From an uncultured Pseudorhodoferax sp. (GTDB taxonomy: Bacteria > Pseudomonadota > Gammaproteobacteria > Burkholderiales > Burkholderiaceae), in NCBI GenBank assembly GCA_913776795.1, contig CAJYRH010000553.1, positions 1 through 15,525 of the forward strand: a DNA stretch of 15,525 bases. Direction: 5' to 3'. Position numbers and translations under genes: made by a program. Position 1 is the first letter of the stretch; each line of letters starts with the position of its first letter. This document shows positions 7,921 to 15,185 of this stretch, one piece after another. The notes under the pieces are model-generated. The model made no database searches. It was given only the letters and a program-made list of their open reading frames with translations, and had not been told where the DNA came from.

Positions 7921-8511
7921 TTAGCCCTGCACCGCCACGTCGATGTAGTAGACGCCCCAGGGGCATAGCGCAAAGCGCTCCTGCACAGGCTTGTCCTTGA
8001 ATGCGGCCAGGTTGTCCGCGTCGTAGACCGCCCATTGCGGGCCCAGCCCGCCCAGGGCCATCGGCTGGTCGTCCAGATGCGTGGCCACCATCATCCGGTA
8101 CGCCTGCACGTCTGCCAGCGAGATGATGGCGTTGTAACCGTCGACCGCGCGCAGGCCCAGGCGCAGCGGCGCCTTCAGGTCGGCGCCCGCTTCGGCCAGC
8201 ACGGCGGCCACGAGCGGGCCCGTGAGCTTGTGCTTTCGGCCGTCGTACTCCAGAGTGGGCGTGATGCTCACGCGCGGCAGGCGCTGCAGTGCAGCGCTGT
8301 CGAAGGCAAAGGCCATGCTGAAGTGCACTTTGTGCTTGGCCATCATCTGGTCAAGGGCCTTGTCCAGCGGGCCCCGGTTGCTCCTGGTGATCGCGCCGCC
8401 GACGGTCAGCAGCGCGGGCTGGCCCGCTGCAGCGGGCCGCGTCGGGTTCTGGGCCCGTGCCGCGCCAGCGGCGGCCAGCGCGGCGCCAGCCAGAAATTGT
8501 CGCTTGTGCAT
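7921..8511 (-). CDS. Exported protein with sulfite-oxidase-type molybdopterin-binding fold
   Basis: This 196-residue protein resembles the small secreted proteins annotated as molybdopterin-dependent oxidoreductases (SUOX/YedY-like fold). The matching parts are ALLTVGGAITRSNRG, LQRLPRVSITPTLEYDG, LTGPLVAAVLAEAGA, the DGYNAIISLADV region, and the closing ALCPWGVYYIDV. The N-terminus MHKRQFLAGAALAAAGAARAQ is a signal peptide ending near residue 20. KRQFL resembles a Tat motif but has Lys in place of the first Arg, so Tat or Sec export is undecided. No cysteine sits in the middle of the domain where SUOX and YedY hold molybdenum; the only Cys is near the C-terminus. Cofactor binding and enzyme activity are therefore doubtful. 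The start ATG 8511 has GGGAG five bases upstream. The fold is moderately certain; the function is unknown. Confidence 0.7.
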   Translation of the reverse strand: MHKRQFLAGAALAAAGAARAQNPTRPAAAGQPALLTVGGAITRSNRGPLDKALDQMMAKHKVHFSMAFAFDSAALQRLPRVSITPTLEYDGRKHKLTGPLVAAVLAEAGADLKAPLRLGLRAVDGYNAIISLADVQAYRMMVATHLDDQPMALGGLGPQWAVYDADNLAAFKDKPVQERFALCPWGVYYIDVAVQG

Positions 8512-8641
8512 GTGGTCTCCCATGGTTGGTGCGTGCGGATCATGCAGGCGCCATCGTCCCGCCCCTGGAACGGTGTGGCACATCGCTGCATCTGGCGAAC
8601 ATGCATGATGGCCCCATCTGGCCACCAGATCGGAGTGCACC
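8512..8641. promoter_or_regulatory. Divergent intergenic region with two overlapping inverted repeats
   Basis: These 130 bases separate the divergent starts of the SUOX-fold gene (minus) and the pirin gene (plus) and should hold both promoters. Two inverted repeats lie next to the pirin ribosome site: GATGG-CC-CCATC at 8607-8618, and ATCTGG-CCA-CCAGAT at 8616-8630. They share bases 8616-8618, so both cannot be fully paired at once. The pirin Shine-Dalgarno GGAG (8632-8635) starts two bases after the second repeat. They could be an operator or alternative leader hairpins. No convincing -35/-10 pair was found. Confidence 0.5.
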
Positions 8642-9514
8642 ATGAAAAAAATCCTTGGCGTACACAGTGCGCCGCGACCGCATTGGGTGGGCGATGGGTT
8701 CCCCGTACGTTCACTATTTGGCTATGACGGGCTGGGCCGCGACCTGAGCCCCTTCCTGCTGCTGGACCACGCGGAGCCGACGCCGTTTCCGCCGGCGACA
8801 CGGCCGCGCGGTGTCGGCGCGCACCCGCACCGCGGCTTCGAGACCGTGACCATCGTCTACCAGGGCGAGGTGGCTCACCGCGACTCGACTGGCGCAGGCG
8901 GCCTGATCGGCGCGGGCGACGTGCAGTGGATGACGGCCGCCGGTGGCATCGTGCACGAGGAATTCCATTCGCCGGCCTTCACGCGGCAGGGCGGCGTCAT
9001 GGAGATGGTCCAGCTGTGGGTCAATCTGCCGGCGCGCGACAAGATGGGCCCGGCCGGCTACCAGACGCTGCTGGACGCGGACATCCCGTCGGTGGACCTG
9101 CCTAAGGGCACTGGCCGCGTGCGCGTGATCGCGGGCAGCTTCGGCGGCAGGGCCGGGCCCGCGCGCACCTTCACGCCCATCGACGTGCTGGACATCCGCC
9201 TGCATGCCGGCGCCAAAGGCCGGTTTGCGGCAACGCCCGGCCACACGCTGGCGCTGGTGGTACTGCATGGCACGGTGCGCATCAACGGCGACGCGGTGGC
9301 GCGCGCGGGACAGCTCGTGCACCTGGAGCGCGAGGGCAGCGCCGTCGAGATCGAGGCGAGCGCTGCCGCCACCGTTCTGTGGCTGGCCGGCGAACCGATC
9401 GCGGAACCTGTGGTGGGCTATGGGCCCTTCGTGATGAACAGCGAGGCCGAGATCCACCAGGCCATTGCCGACTTCAAGGGCGGCCGCTTCGGCGGGGTGC
9501 CGGCCGCCGCTTGA
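8642..9514 (+). CDS. Pirin family protein
   Basis: This 290-residue bicupin belongs to the pirin family, whose members are iron-binding proteins; some (E. coli YhhW, human pirin) show quercetin 2,3-dioxygenase activity. The N-terminal cupin covers about residues 15-120. Its probable metal ligands are H61 and H63 in GAHPHRGFETVT and H105 and E107 in GGIVHEEFHS, the expected His-x-His and His-x-Glu pattern. A pirin C-terminal domain follows at about 175-280, with YGPFVMNSEAEIHQAI at the end. Length is normal. The start ATG 8642 has a GGAG ribosome site six bases upstream. It is divergent from the SUOX-fold gene and is followed in the same direction by an FMN reductase after 83 bases and a hairpin. 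A stress role is plausible; the substrate is unknown. Confidence 0.93.
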   Translation: MKKILGVHSAPRPHWVGDGFPVRSLFGYDGLGRDLSPFLLLDHAEPTPFPPATRPRGVGAHPHRGFETVTIVYQGEVAHRDSTGAGGLIGAGDVQWMTAAGGIVHEEFHSPAFTRQGGVMEMVQLWVNLPARDKMGPAGYQTLLDADIPSVDLPKGTGRVRVIAGSFGGRAGPARTFTPIDVLDIRLHAGAKGRFAATPGHTLALVVLHGTVRINGDAVARAGQLVHLEREGSAVEIEASAAATVLWLAGEPIAEPVVGYGPFVMNSEAEIHQAIADFKGGRFGGVPAAA

Positions 9515-9544
9515 AATGCGGGCCGAGCCCGATGGTCCACAATG

Positions 9545-9568
9545 CGGCCCGGTCAGCCCACCGGGCCG
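9545..9568. terminator. GC-rich hairpin between pirin and FMN reductase genes
   Basis: An 8-base perfect inverted repeat, CGGCCCGG (9545-9552) and CCGGGCCG (9561-9568), with an 8-base loop, lies 31 bases after the pirin stop and 29 bases before the reductase start. No T-run follows, so it is not a standard intrinsic terminator on the plus strand. It may attenuate or protect mRNA between the two genes, or be an operator. The pairing is seen directly; the role is inferred. Confidence 0.4.
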
Positions 9569-9597
9569 GCTCCGTCGTTCTGTAGCAGCATCCGTCC

Positions 9598-10185
9598 ATG
9601 TCCGCACGCCGCCTCCTCGTCATCCCCGCCAGCGCACGCGCCGGCTCCCTGAACGTGCAGCTGGCACGCCATGCAGTGCACACGGCCGAGGCAGGCGGCT
9701 GGCAGGCGCGTCTGCTGGACCTGCGCACGCTGGCGTTGCCCGTCTACGACGGTGACCTGGAGGCCGCAGAGGGCGTCCCGGCCGGCGCGTTGGCCCTGCA
9801 GGAGGCGATCGCAGAAAGCACGGCGTTGCTGGTCGTCACGCCAGAGTACAACGGCTTTCCCACACCGCTATTCGTCAACGCCTTCGATTGGCTGTCGCGC
9901 ATCCAGGCCACTGAAGGGCATCCGGCCGGGTTGGCCACGACGGCCGACAAGCCCACCGGACTGCTTTCGGCCTCGCCAGGGCCACTGGGCGGCCTGCGTG
10001 CCATGAATTTCGTACGCCAGTACCTGCAGATGGCATTCGCCATGCTGGTCGTTCCGCAGCAGTTCGCACTCGGCCGCGCGCACGAGGCGTTCGACGCCGG
10101 GGGCGGACTGGCCGACGCGCGGACGGCGCAGTCGGTTGCGCGCGTGCTGGACGCACTGGCGCGGGTGCACACCGCTGGCGGCTGA
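9598..10185 (+). CDS. NADPH-dependent FMN reductase family protein
   Basis: This 195-residue flavodoxin-like oxidoreductase of the NADPH-dependent FMN reductase family should use NAD(P)H and FMN to reduce flavins, quinones or xenobiotics in the cytoplasm. The FMN phosphate loop is PASARAGSLNVQLA (about residues 10-23), the usual S-x-R-x-GS-x-N form. The second flavin motif, TPEYNGFPTPLFVNAFDWLSR, lies near residues 81-101, and SPGPLGGLRA follows at about 126-135. Length is normal for the family. The start is ATG 9598, with no strong Shine-Dalgarno. It follows the pirin gene in the same direction, separated by a GC-rich hairpin, so co-transcription is possible. Its stop is only three bases from the stop of the convergent DUF1232 gene. 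Confidence 0.92.
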   Translation: MSARRLLVIPASARAGSLNVQLARHAVHTAEAGGWQARLLDLRTLALPVYDGDLEAAEGVPAGALALQEAIAESTALLVVTPEYNGFPTPLFVNAFDWLSRIQATEGHPAGLATTADKPTGLLSASPGPLGGLRAMNFVRQYLQMAFAMLVVPQQFALGRAHEAFDAGGGLADARTAQSVARVLDALARVHTAGG

Positions 10186-10188
10186 CGT

Positions 10189-10461
10189 TCAGCCAGCGCG
10201 TGCCGCCAGGTCGGCCTGCAGGCCCGCCGGCAGCCGCGACAGCAGCCAGCGCATGGCCAGTGGCAGCAGCACGAGGTCGTCGACCACTCCCACGAACGGG
10301 ATCGCATCGGGCAGCAGGTCGATCGGACTCAGCAGGTAGACGAGCAGCCCGCCGGCGGCCAGCTTGAACCAGCGCGGGGCGCGGGGATCGCGCAGGGCCC
10401 ACCAGAACCTCAGCAGGTCGCCACGGACCAGGGTCCACAGCAGGGACAAGCGTTTGAACAT
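10189..10461 (-). CDS. YkvA-family (DUF1232) small membrane protein
   Basis: This 90-residue protein of the DUF1232/YkvA family has no established function. The core YLLSPIDLLPDAIPFVGVVDD (about residues 42-62) is the family signature, with two hydrophobic stretches around it (about 35-60 and 62-75). The start ATG 10461 is well supported by GAGGAG eight bases upstream. It follows the diguanylate cyclase on the same strand after 90 bases that contain two palindromes, so it may have its own promoter. It is convergent with the FMN reductase, with three bases between the stops. Family assignment is confident; no role is proposed. Confidence 0.9.
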   Translation of the reverse strand: MFKRLSLLWTLVRGDLLRFWWALRDPRAPRWFKLAAGGLLVYLLSPIDLLPDAIPFVGVVDDLVLLPLAMRWLLSRLPAGLQADLAARAG

Positions 10462-10551
10462 TCTCAGGGCTCCTCATGCAGGCCTGCTTGGCCCGCTGCC
10501 CATGACATGGGGACCGCTGCGTCCTGCACAAGCCGCGGCGAACGCCTTGTT
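10462..10551 (-). promoter_or_regulatory. Intergenic region with two perfect palindromes upstream of the DUF1232 gene
   Basis: These 90 bases lie between the diguanylate cyclase stop and the DUF1232 start. They contain the perfect palindrome GCAGGCCTGC at 10478-10487 and the perfect inverted repeat CCCATG-A-CATGGG at 10499-10511, about 38 bases upstream of the DUF1232 ATG. The second has operator-like geometry. No terminator with a T-run is visible after the cyclase gene. Confidence 0.4.
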
Positions 10552-12642
10552 TCAGATCTGCGTCTTGCCGGCCCGCTTGGCCGCGTACATCGCGCTGTCG
10601 GCGCCAGACAGCAGATCGTCGGCCGAAATGCCGCACCCCGGCCGATAAACCGCGCTGCCGATGCTGGCAGAGACGTGCACCGTGCCCGCCTCCAGCACGA
10701 ACGGTTCGGCCATCCCCGCGCCGATCTTGGCGGCAACCCGCGCCGGATCGGCGAGCGCGTCGCTGACCGGCTCCAGCAGCACCACATACTCGTCGCCGGC
10801 CAGCCGGGCGACGGTGTCGGTCACCCTTACGGCGCTGAGCAGGCGTTGGCCCACCTGGCGCAGCAATTCGTCGCCCGCCTCGTGGCCGTGCGTATCGTTG
10901 ACGGCCTTGAAGCCGTTGAGGTCGAGAAACAGCAGCGCCAGGCTGTGCCCCTGGCGCTCTGAACGTGCCATCGCCGCCGGCAGGTTGCGCTGCAGCAGGC
11001 GGCGGTTGGGCAGTCCGGTCAGCGCGTCGCGGGTGGCCTCCTGCTCCAGCCGCAACGCCAACTCCTTGCTGGCAGTGGTGTCGAAGACCAGGGCGTGGAA
11101 GCCGTCGACCTGACCCTGTGCGTCGCGGTACGGCAGGTAGATCGCAGTGCTGTGCTGGGGCCGGCCGCGCACCGTCATGCTGCGGTCGAACTCCACGCGC
11201 TCGCCCTGCAGCACGCGCGCCAGCTCGGCCTGCCACAGGCGCACTGCAGCCTCGCCGTAGAGCGACTCCATGGTCTCGCCGATCAGCGCATCCGGGTCTT
11301 TGCCGAACCAGTCCAGGTAGGCACGGTTGGCAAAGCGGTAGCGCAGCGTGCGGTCCACGTCGGCGACGAGGGCAGGAATGTTGTCGGTGATGGTGTGCAA
11401 TTGCGCCTGGCTGGCGCGGATCTGGGCCGTGCGCTCGGCGATGCGCCTCTCAAGCCCTGCGTTGGCATGTTCCAGTTCGGCACGGTCGCGGATCTCGCGC
11501 GCATCGGCGTCGGCCAGGGCGCGCGACAGCAAGTCGACTTCGCGGTAGTCGCTTTCCAAGGGGATCGGACCGGCCTGCCCTCCGGCCCGCGCTGCAACGG
11601 CCAGTGTCAACCGGTGCAGCGGCCGCGCCAGACGCCGCGCCGCCAGCGGGGCGCACAGCGCGGCCAGCAGGCACACGGCAACCCCACCGACCAGCATCTC
11701 GCGTTGCAGCCGGTGGTAATCGGCGAATGCCACGTTTTCTGCCTGGCGCACCACCACCACCCAGCCCAGGCCAGGGTAGTTGCCCTGGCCCGTGGTGGGC
11801 ACGATGGCGGTGGCATAGAGCCGGCCATCGCCCCAGGCGCGCATGGCGGCACCTTCGGCCGCGCGCAGATCGCCCACCGCGCCCAGGTCCAGCGGCTTGC
11901 CTTCCGTGCCAGGCGGGCCGATCAACACCTCGCGCCTGGCATCGACGACGAACATCTCCGTCTGGTACATCGCGTCGGCGCGGGCCAGCAACGTGCGCTG
12001 CAGGTCGCGCGCCCACTCCCAGCTGAGGTGGGCGCCCAGCACGGCATGCAGCGCTCCATCGGGATCCCGGATCGGCATGGCGATGTCGACGAAGCGCCAT
12101 GGCTCCTGTTGCTGCGGCAGCAGTTTTTCAAGAAGAAGGGCCGGGTGCACGTCGCCGACGAACGCACCTTGCAGCCCGCCCTGGTACCAGGGTCGGCCGG
12201 ACACGTCCTGCCCTTCGAGCAGGGCACCAGTGGCGGCCTCGACCCGCCCGTCGCGGTCTGCGTAGCCGATCCAGGCATACCTAGGAAAGCTCTGCTGCAC
12301 GCGTTCCAGCAGTGCGCGGCGCTGTGCAGGTGGTGAACCCGGCTGCATGTCCTGCAGGCCCGAGAGGATGCGCAGCTCCTCGTGGCGGTAGGCCATGCCG
12401 CGGTCGAGCTGGTCGCGCATCTGCCAGCCGATCTGGGCCAGCGTCGCGGTCGTCGTGCGCGTGGCGTGGCGCTGCGCGAAGCGCTCGACCAGGAGCAGCA
12501 GCACCATGACGGCAACGAGCACGGCGCATGCCAGCACGATGGCGATCCAGTAGGCCAGGCCGCGGCGGCGCGGCCGATGATCGGGCGGTGCCATGGTGGT
12601 CGTGTCGAGCATCATCAGTTTTGCTGAAATTTCGTTCGACAT
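10552..12642 (-). CDS. Membrane-anchored diguanylate cyclase (Cache-PAS-GGDEF)
   Basis: This roughly 696-residue protein probably makes cyclic di-GMP from two GTP in response to a periplasmic signal. A first membrane helix (about 28-51) precedes a periplasmic Cache-like sensor with RYAWIGYADRDGRVEAATG and GRPWYQGGLQG. A second helix (about 317-335) leads to a HAMP-like linker and coil (335-412), then a PAS domain (about 414-523). The GGDEF domain covers 536-696. The signature is AGDEY (615-619), with Ala and Tyr replacing the first Gly and the Phe. RVTD (606-609), the inhibitory I-site, is at the standard distance. The substitutions are mild, so activity is likely but untested. The start is uncertain: ATG 12642, 12612 and 12594 all lack a Shine-Dalgarno. 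Continuing upstream would run opposite the DUF454 gene and looks spurious. Confidence 0.9.
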   Translation of the reverse strand: MSNEISAKLMMLDTTTMAPPDHRPRRRGLAYWIAIVLACAVLVAVMVLLLLVERFAQRHATRTTTATLAQIGWQMRDQLDRGMAYRHEELRILSGLQDMQPGSPPAQRRALLERVQQSFPRYAWIGYADRDGRVEAATGALLEGQDVSGRPWYQGGLQGAFVGDVHPALLLEKLLPQQQEPWRFVDIAMPIRDPDGALHAVLGAHLSWEWARDLQRTLLARADAMYQTEMFVVDARREVLIGPPGTEGKPLDLGAVGDLRAAEGAAMRAWGDGRLYATAIVPTTGQGNYPGLGWVVVVRQAENVAFADYHRLQREMLVGGVAVCLLAALCAPLAARRLARPLHRLTLAVAARAGGQAGPIPLESDYREVDLLSRALADADAREIRDRAELEHANAGLERRIAERTAQIRASQAQLHTITDNIPALVADVDRTLRYRFANRAYLDWFGKDPDALIGETMESLYGEAAVRLWQAELARVLQGERVEFDRSMTVRGRPQHSTAIYLPYRDAQGQVDGFHALVFDTTASKELALRLEQEATRDALTGLPNRRLLQRNLPAAMARSERQGHSLALLFLDLNGFKAVNDTHGHEAGDELLRQVGQRLLSAVRVTDTVARLAGDEYVVLLEPVSDALADPARVAAKIGAGMAEPFVLEAGTVHVSASIGSAVYRPGCGISADDLLSGADSAMYAAKRAGKTQI

Positions 12643-12706
12643 TCTGGACGAGTGGACGGCAAGCCGGCGCGCGACCATGCGGCTGGCGTCGGGGCGCTGC
12701 GACAGA
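12643..12706. promoter_or_regulatory. Short divergent region between cyclase and DUF454 genes
   Basis: About 64 bases separate the two proposed starts. The nearby stretch 12615-12650 is the most AT-rich in this part of the window and may really be promoter DNA rather than the first codons of the cyclase. In that case the cyclase would start at 12594. No clear promoter hexamers were found. Confidence 0.3.
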
Positions 12707-13156
12707 ATGCAGCCCAGCATGCAGGACAACCCACCACGCGATGGCCAGCCTCCCGGGGCCGACGCGCCCGAGCCGAAGCCCTTGCCGGCACCTTGGCGCT
12801 GGCTGTTGTTGCTGCTGGCGTGCGTGTCGTTGGCGACCGGCGTGATCGGCGTGTTCGTGCCCGGTCTGCCGACCACCGTTTTTCTGCTCGTCGCGGCCTG
12901 GGCGGCGGCGCGCAGCTCGCCACGGCTGCACCTGTGGTTGCTGGGCCATCGCATCTTCGGGAGGCTGATTCGGGACTGGCAGGCTGGCGGTTGCGTGAGC
13001 CGCCGCTCCAAATGGAACGCCACCGTGGCGATGACGGCCTGCGCCGGGATCCTGCTGTGCAATGGCAGCCGCTGGTGGATCAGTGCGTCGGCCTGCGCCA
13101 GCATGGCCGTGGTGCTGTGCTGGCTGTGGTTGCGTCCCGAGCCACCCGCGGGGTAG
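12707..13156 (+). CDS. DUF454 / YbaN-family inner membrane protein
   Basis: This roughly 149-residue member of the DUF454 family (E. coli YbaN) has no known function. The family core is RWLLLLLACVSLATGVIGVF, then VPGLPTTVFLLVAAW, then the HRIFGRLIRDWQAGGCVSRRSKW region. Three to four hydrophobic helices are visible: about residues 32-50, 52-68, 107-122 and 128-142. The first 28 residues are rich in proline and probably disordered. The start is not fixed: ATG 12707 and ATG 12719 are both possible, neither with a good ribosome site, and the frame is open from 12593. It is divergent from the diguanylate cyclase and ends 31 bases before the convergent glycosyltransferase stop. No functional link with its neighbours is evident. 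Confidence 0.88.
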   Translation: MQPSMQDNPPRDGQPPGADAPEPKPLPAPWRWLLLLLACVSLATGVIGVFVPGLPTTVFLLVAAWAAARSSPRLHLWLLGHRIFGRLIRDWQAGGCVSRRSKWNATVAMTACAGILLCNGSRWWISASACASMAVVLCWLWLRPEPPAG

Positions 13157-13187
13157 GGGACGGCCGTGTGGCGTCCGCGGCGGAGCC

Positions 13188-13973
13188 CTACGCGGAGCGG
13201 CCCGGCGTTGCACCCGCTGCAGCCTCGGCCAGCGCCATCAGTTTGAGGTACTTGTAGAACGTCGTCTCGGCGTTGTAGACGGCGATCAGGAACCCGGCGC
13301 GCCCGTCGCGAAAGCCCTGGCGGACCAGGTAGGTGCGCACGAAGGCCCACAGGCCATGGACGATGGCGCCGCCCAGCGAGGCCTTTCGCCCGCGCGCGTG
13401 CATGTCGCGCGCGCCCACGGCCGAATAGCGGTTGAGCTTTTCCAGCACGTCGTCCAGGTCCTGGTAGCTGTAGTGGACCAGGCTCTCGCGCAGATCGCGG
13501 CGCGTGCCGTCCACGGTCATGTGGGCGTGCAGCAGGTGCGTGGTGAAGCCGGCCTTCTCGCGCCGCACCAGCCGCAGCGTGTAGTCCGGACGCCAGCCGC
13601 TGTGCTGGATGAACTGGCCGCAGAAGCTGGACAGCCGGGGCAGACGGTAGCCGTCTGCCGCGCCCGAGGCGATGGCGGTGCGGATCTCGGCCTGCAGTCT
13701 CTCAGGGATGCGCTCGTCTGCGTCCAGCGACAGCACCCAATCGCAGCGGGCCATGTCGATGCCGCGCTGCTGTTGCGGGCCGTAGCCGGGCCAATCGGTC
13801 GATACGACGCGCGCACCCTGCTCGGCTGCCAGGGCAGCGGTGGCATCGGTGCTGCCGGAATCCAGCACGAGGATCTCGTCGGCAAAGCCAGCCGAACGGA
13901 CGCAATCGGCGATGTGGTGGGCCTCGTTCTTGGCCGCGATGATGACGCTGAGGGTGGGGGAGGGCGAAGACAT
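13188..13973 (-). CDS. Family 2 glycosyltransferase, WaaE/KdtX-like (LPS core)
   Basis: This 261-residue GT-A fold glycosyltransferase probably transfers glucose or a similar sugar to the lipopolysaccharide inner core on the cytoplasmic face. The N-terminus LSVIIAAKNEAHHIADCV, the LVLDSGSTDAT motif (D38 for nucleotide binding), TDWPGYGPQQQR and the metal-binding DxD in LSLDADERIP (D84, D86) match the WaaE/KdtX beta-1,4-glucosyltransferase group. The C-terminal part (about 200-250) has the AVYNAETTFYKYLKLMAL region typical of these proteins. The start ATG 13973 has only a weak ribosome site. The gene follows the MFS gene by 24 bases on the same strand, and an msbA-like gene lies further upstream, which supports an LPS role. 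The exact sugar and acceptor are not determined. Confidence 0.85.
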   Translation of the reverse strand: MSSPSPTLSVIIAAKNEAHHIADCVRSAGFADEILVLDSGSTDATAALAAEQGARVVSTDWPGYGPQQQRGIDMARCDWVLSLDADERIPERLQAEIRTAIASGAADGYRLPRLSSFCGQFIQHSGWRPDYTLRLVRREKAGFTTHLLHAHMTVDGTRRDLRESLVHYSYQDLDDVLEKLNRYSAVGARDMHARGRKASLGGAIVHGLWAFVRTYLVRQGFRDGRAGFLIAVYNAETTFYKYLKLMALAEAAAGATPGRSA

Positions 13974-13997
13974 CGAGGGATTGTCGACCAGGCCTGT

Positions 13998-15185
13998 TCA
14001 GGCACGCGCCGCGGCCATGCGCCATGCCAGCAGCGCGCCCGCCGCAGAGCACATCCCGGTCAGCGCCCACGTCCATTGCCAGCCCCCCGCCAGCCGCGCG
14101 ATCCAACCGACCAGTGGCGGCAAAGCGAACTGGCCGACGGCTGAACATTGCTGCACCCAGCCGACCGTCGTGGCAACGGTGTCGCTGGCCGGTGCGAGCC
14201 GCACGCACAGCGCGAAGAGCGTGGCTGGCACCAGCCCGCCGACCATCGAGAACAGCAGCACGGCGCTGGCGCGGACAGCAGAGCCGGCGTCCAGCACCGG
14301 CGCGAACGCCAGCGTGGCGCCCAGCGCCATCGCGGCAAAGCCGGTCCAGAGCAGCTTGTGCGGGGCGGCCCCCCGGCGCAGCAGCCGCCCTGCAGCGATG
14401 TTGCCGACGATGTTGACGGCGGCCGCCAGCGCCGTCAGCGCGCCCGCCAGCGGTGCCGCCACACCGGCCTGCGCAAACACCGTGGGCAGGAAGCCGACCA
14501 CGGCCAGCCATTGCCCGGCGTACATCGCAAAACTGGCGCCCAGCAGCCACGGCCCCGGCGCTGCCAGCGTGCGGCGCAGCCGGCCGGACCAGATGTTGCC
14601 GCCTTGTGACCGAGAGCGGTTGTCGGCCGGAAGCGTCCGCCAGAGCACGGCCGCCATGGCGAGGGACGGGCCTGCGAGCAACCACCACCAGCCGGGCCAG
14701 CCCAGCCTTGGCAGCAGCCATGGGCCAGCCAGCAGCGCCAGGGCCGTGCCCAGCGGCATGTAGGCTCCCCACAGGCCGAGCTTGGCGTCGAGTTCGCCCG
14801 GCGCCGCGACGCGCCGGATCAGGCTGGGGCCCGGCGTGACGGACAGCAGAAAGCCAAAGCCTTCCAGCCCACGCAGCACGAGCAGGGCGGTTGCGTCCTG
14901 GGCAAAGCCGCCAGCCAGGCTGGCCGTGCTCAGCAGCACCAGCCCCGCGGTCATGCAGCGCTTGAGGCCCAGGCTTTCACCGGCAAGTCCGATCGCCAGG
15001 CCCAGGCCCATGCCGGCCAGTTGCACCAGAGAAAGCAGGAAGCCGGCCTGCACCAGGGACAGCTGCAGCGCGTCGCGCAACACCGGCAGCGCGGGAGGCA
15101 GCTTGCCGACGTGCAACGCTGCCGCCACCCCGGCCAGGACCACGACCAGCGCCGGGTCGAGGCCGAGGCGCAGGCTGCGGCTCAC
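13998..15185 (-). CDS. MFS transporter (CynX/NimT-like) within an envelope operon
   Basis: This 395-residue major facilitator has about 12 hydrophobic helices and no extra domain. The first half includes [23 protein letters not shown] and the loop [12 protein letters not shown], a weak form of the MFS loop motif. The second half includes [19 protein letters not shown] and [20 protein letters not shown]. The general pattern resembles the CynX/NimT group, but the substrate is unknown. The start is GTG 15185, which overlaps the TGA of the upstream ABC transporter gene in a GTGA, so translation is probably coupled. The glycosyltransferase gene follows 24 bases after its stop. Its position between an MsbA-like exporter and an LPS glycosyltransferase is unusual and may only reflect insertion of an unrelated gene in the operon. 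Confidence 0.87.
   Translation of the reverse strand: MSRSLRLGLDPALVVVLAGVAAALHVGKLPPALPVLRDALQLSLVQAGFLLSLVQLAGMGLGLAIGLAGESLGLKRCMTAGLVLLSTASLAGGFAQDATALLVLRGLEGFGFLLSVTPGPSLIRRVAAPGELDAKLGLWGAYMPLGTALALLAGPWLLPRLGWPGWWWLLAGPSLAMAAVLWRTLPADNRSRSQGGNIWSGRLRRTLAAPGPWLLGASFAMYAGQWLAVVGFLPTVFAQAGVAAPLAGALTALAAAVNIVGNIAAGRLLRRGAAPHKLLWTGFAAMALGATLAFAPVLDAGSAVRASAVLLFSMVGGLVPATLFALCVRLAPASDTVATTVGWVQQCSAVGQFALPPLVGWIARLAGGWQWTWALTGMCSAAGALLAWRMAAARA

Noticed and set aside
8714..9607. 297-codon minus-strand frame opposite the pirin gene
   Set aside because: Pirin metal ligands and both domains are intact on the plus strand; the antisense product shows no family pattern.
12643..13350. Upstream extension of the diguanylate cyclase frame by about 236 codons
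   Set aside because: It would overlap the whole DUF454 gene on the other strand, and the extra residues show no domain. A normal membrane helix follows the later starts.
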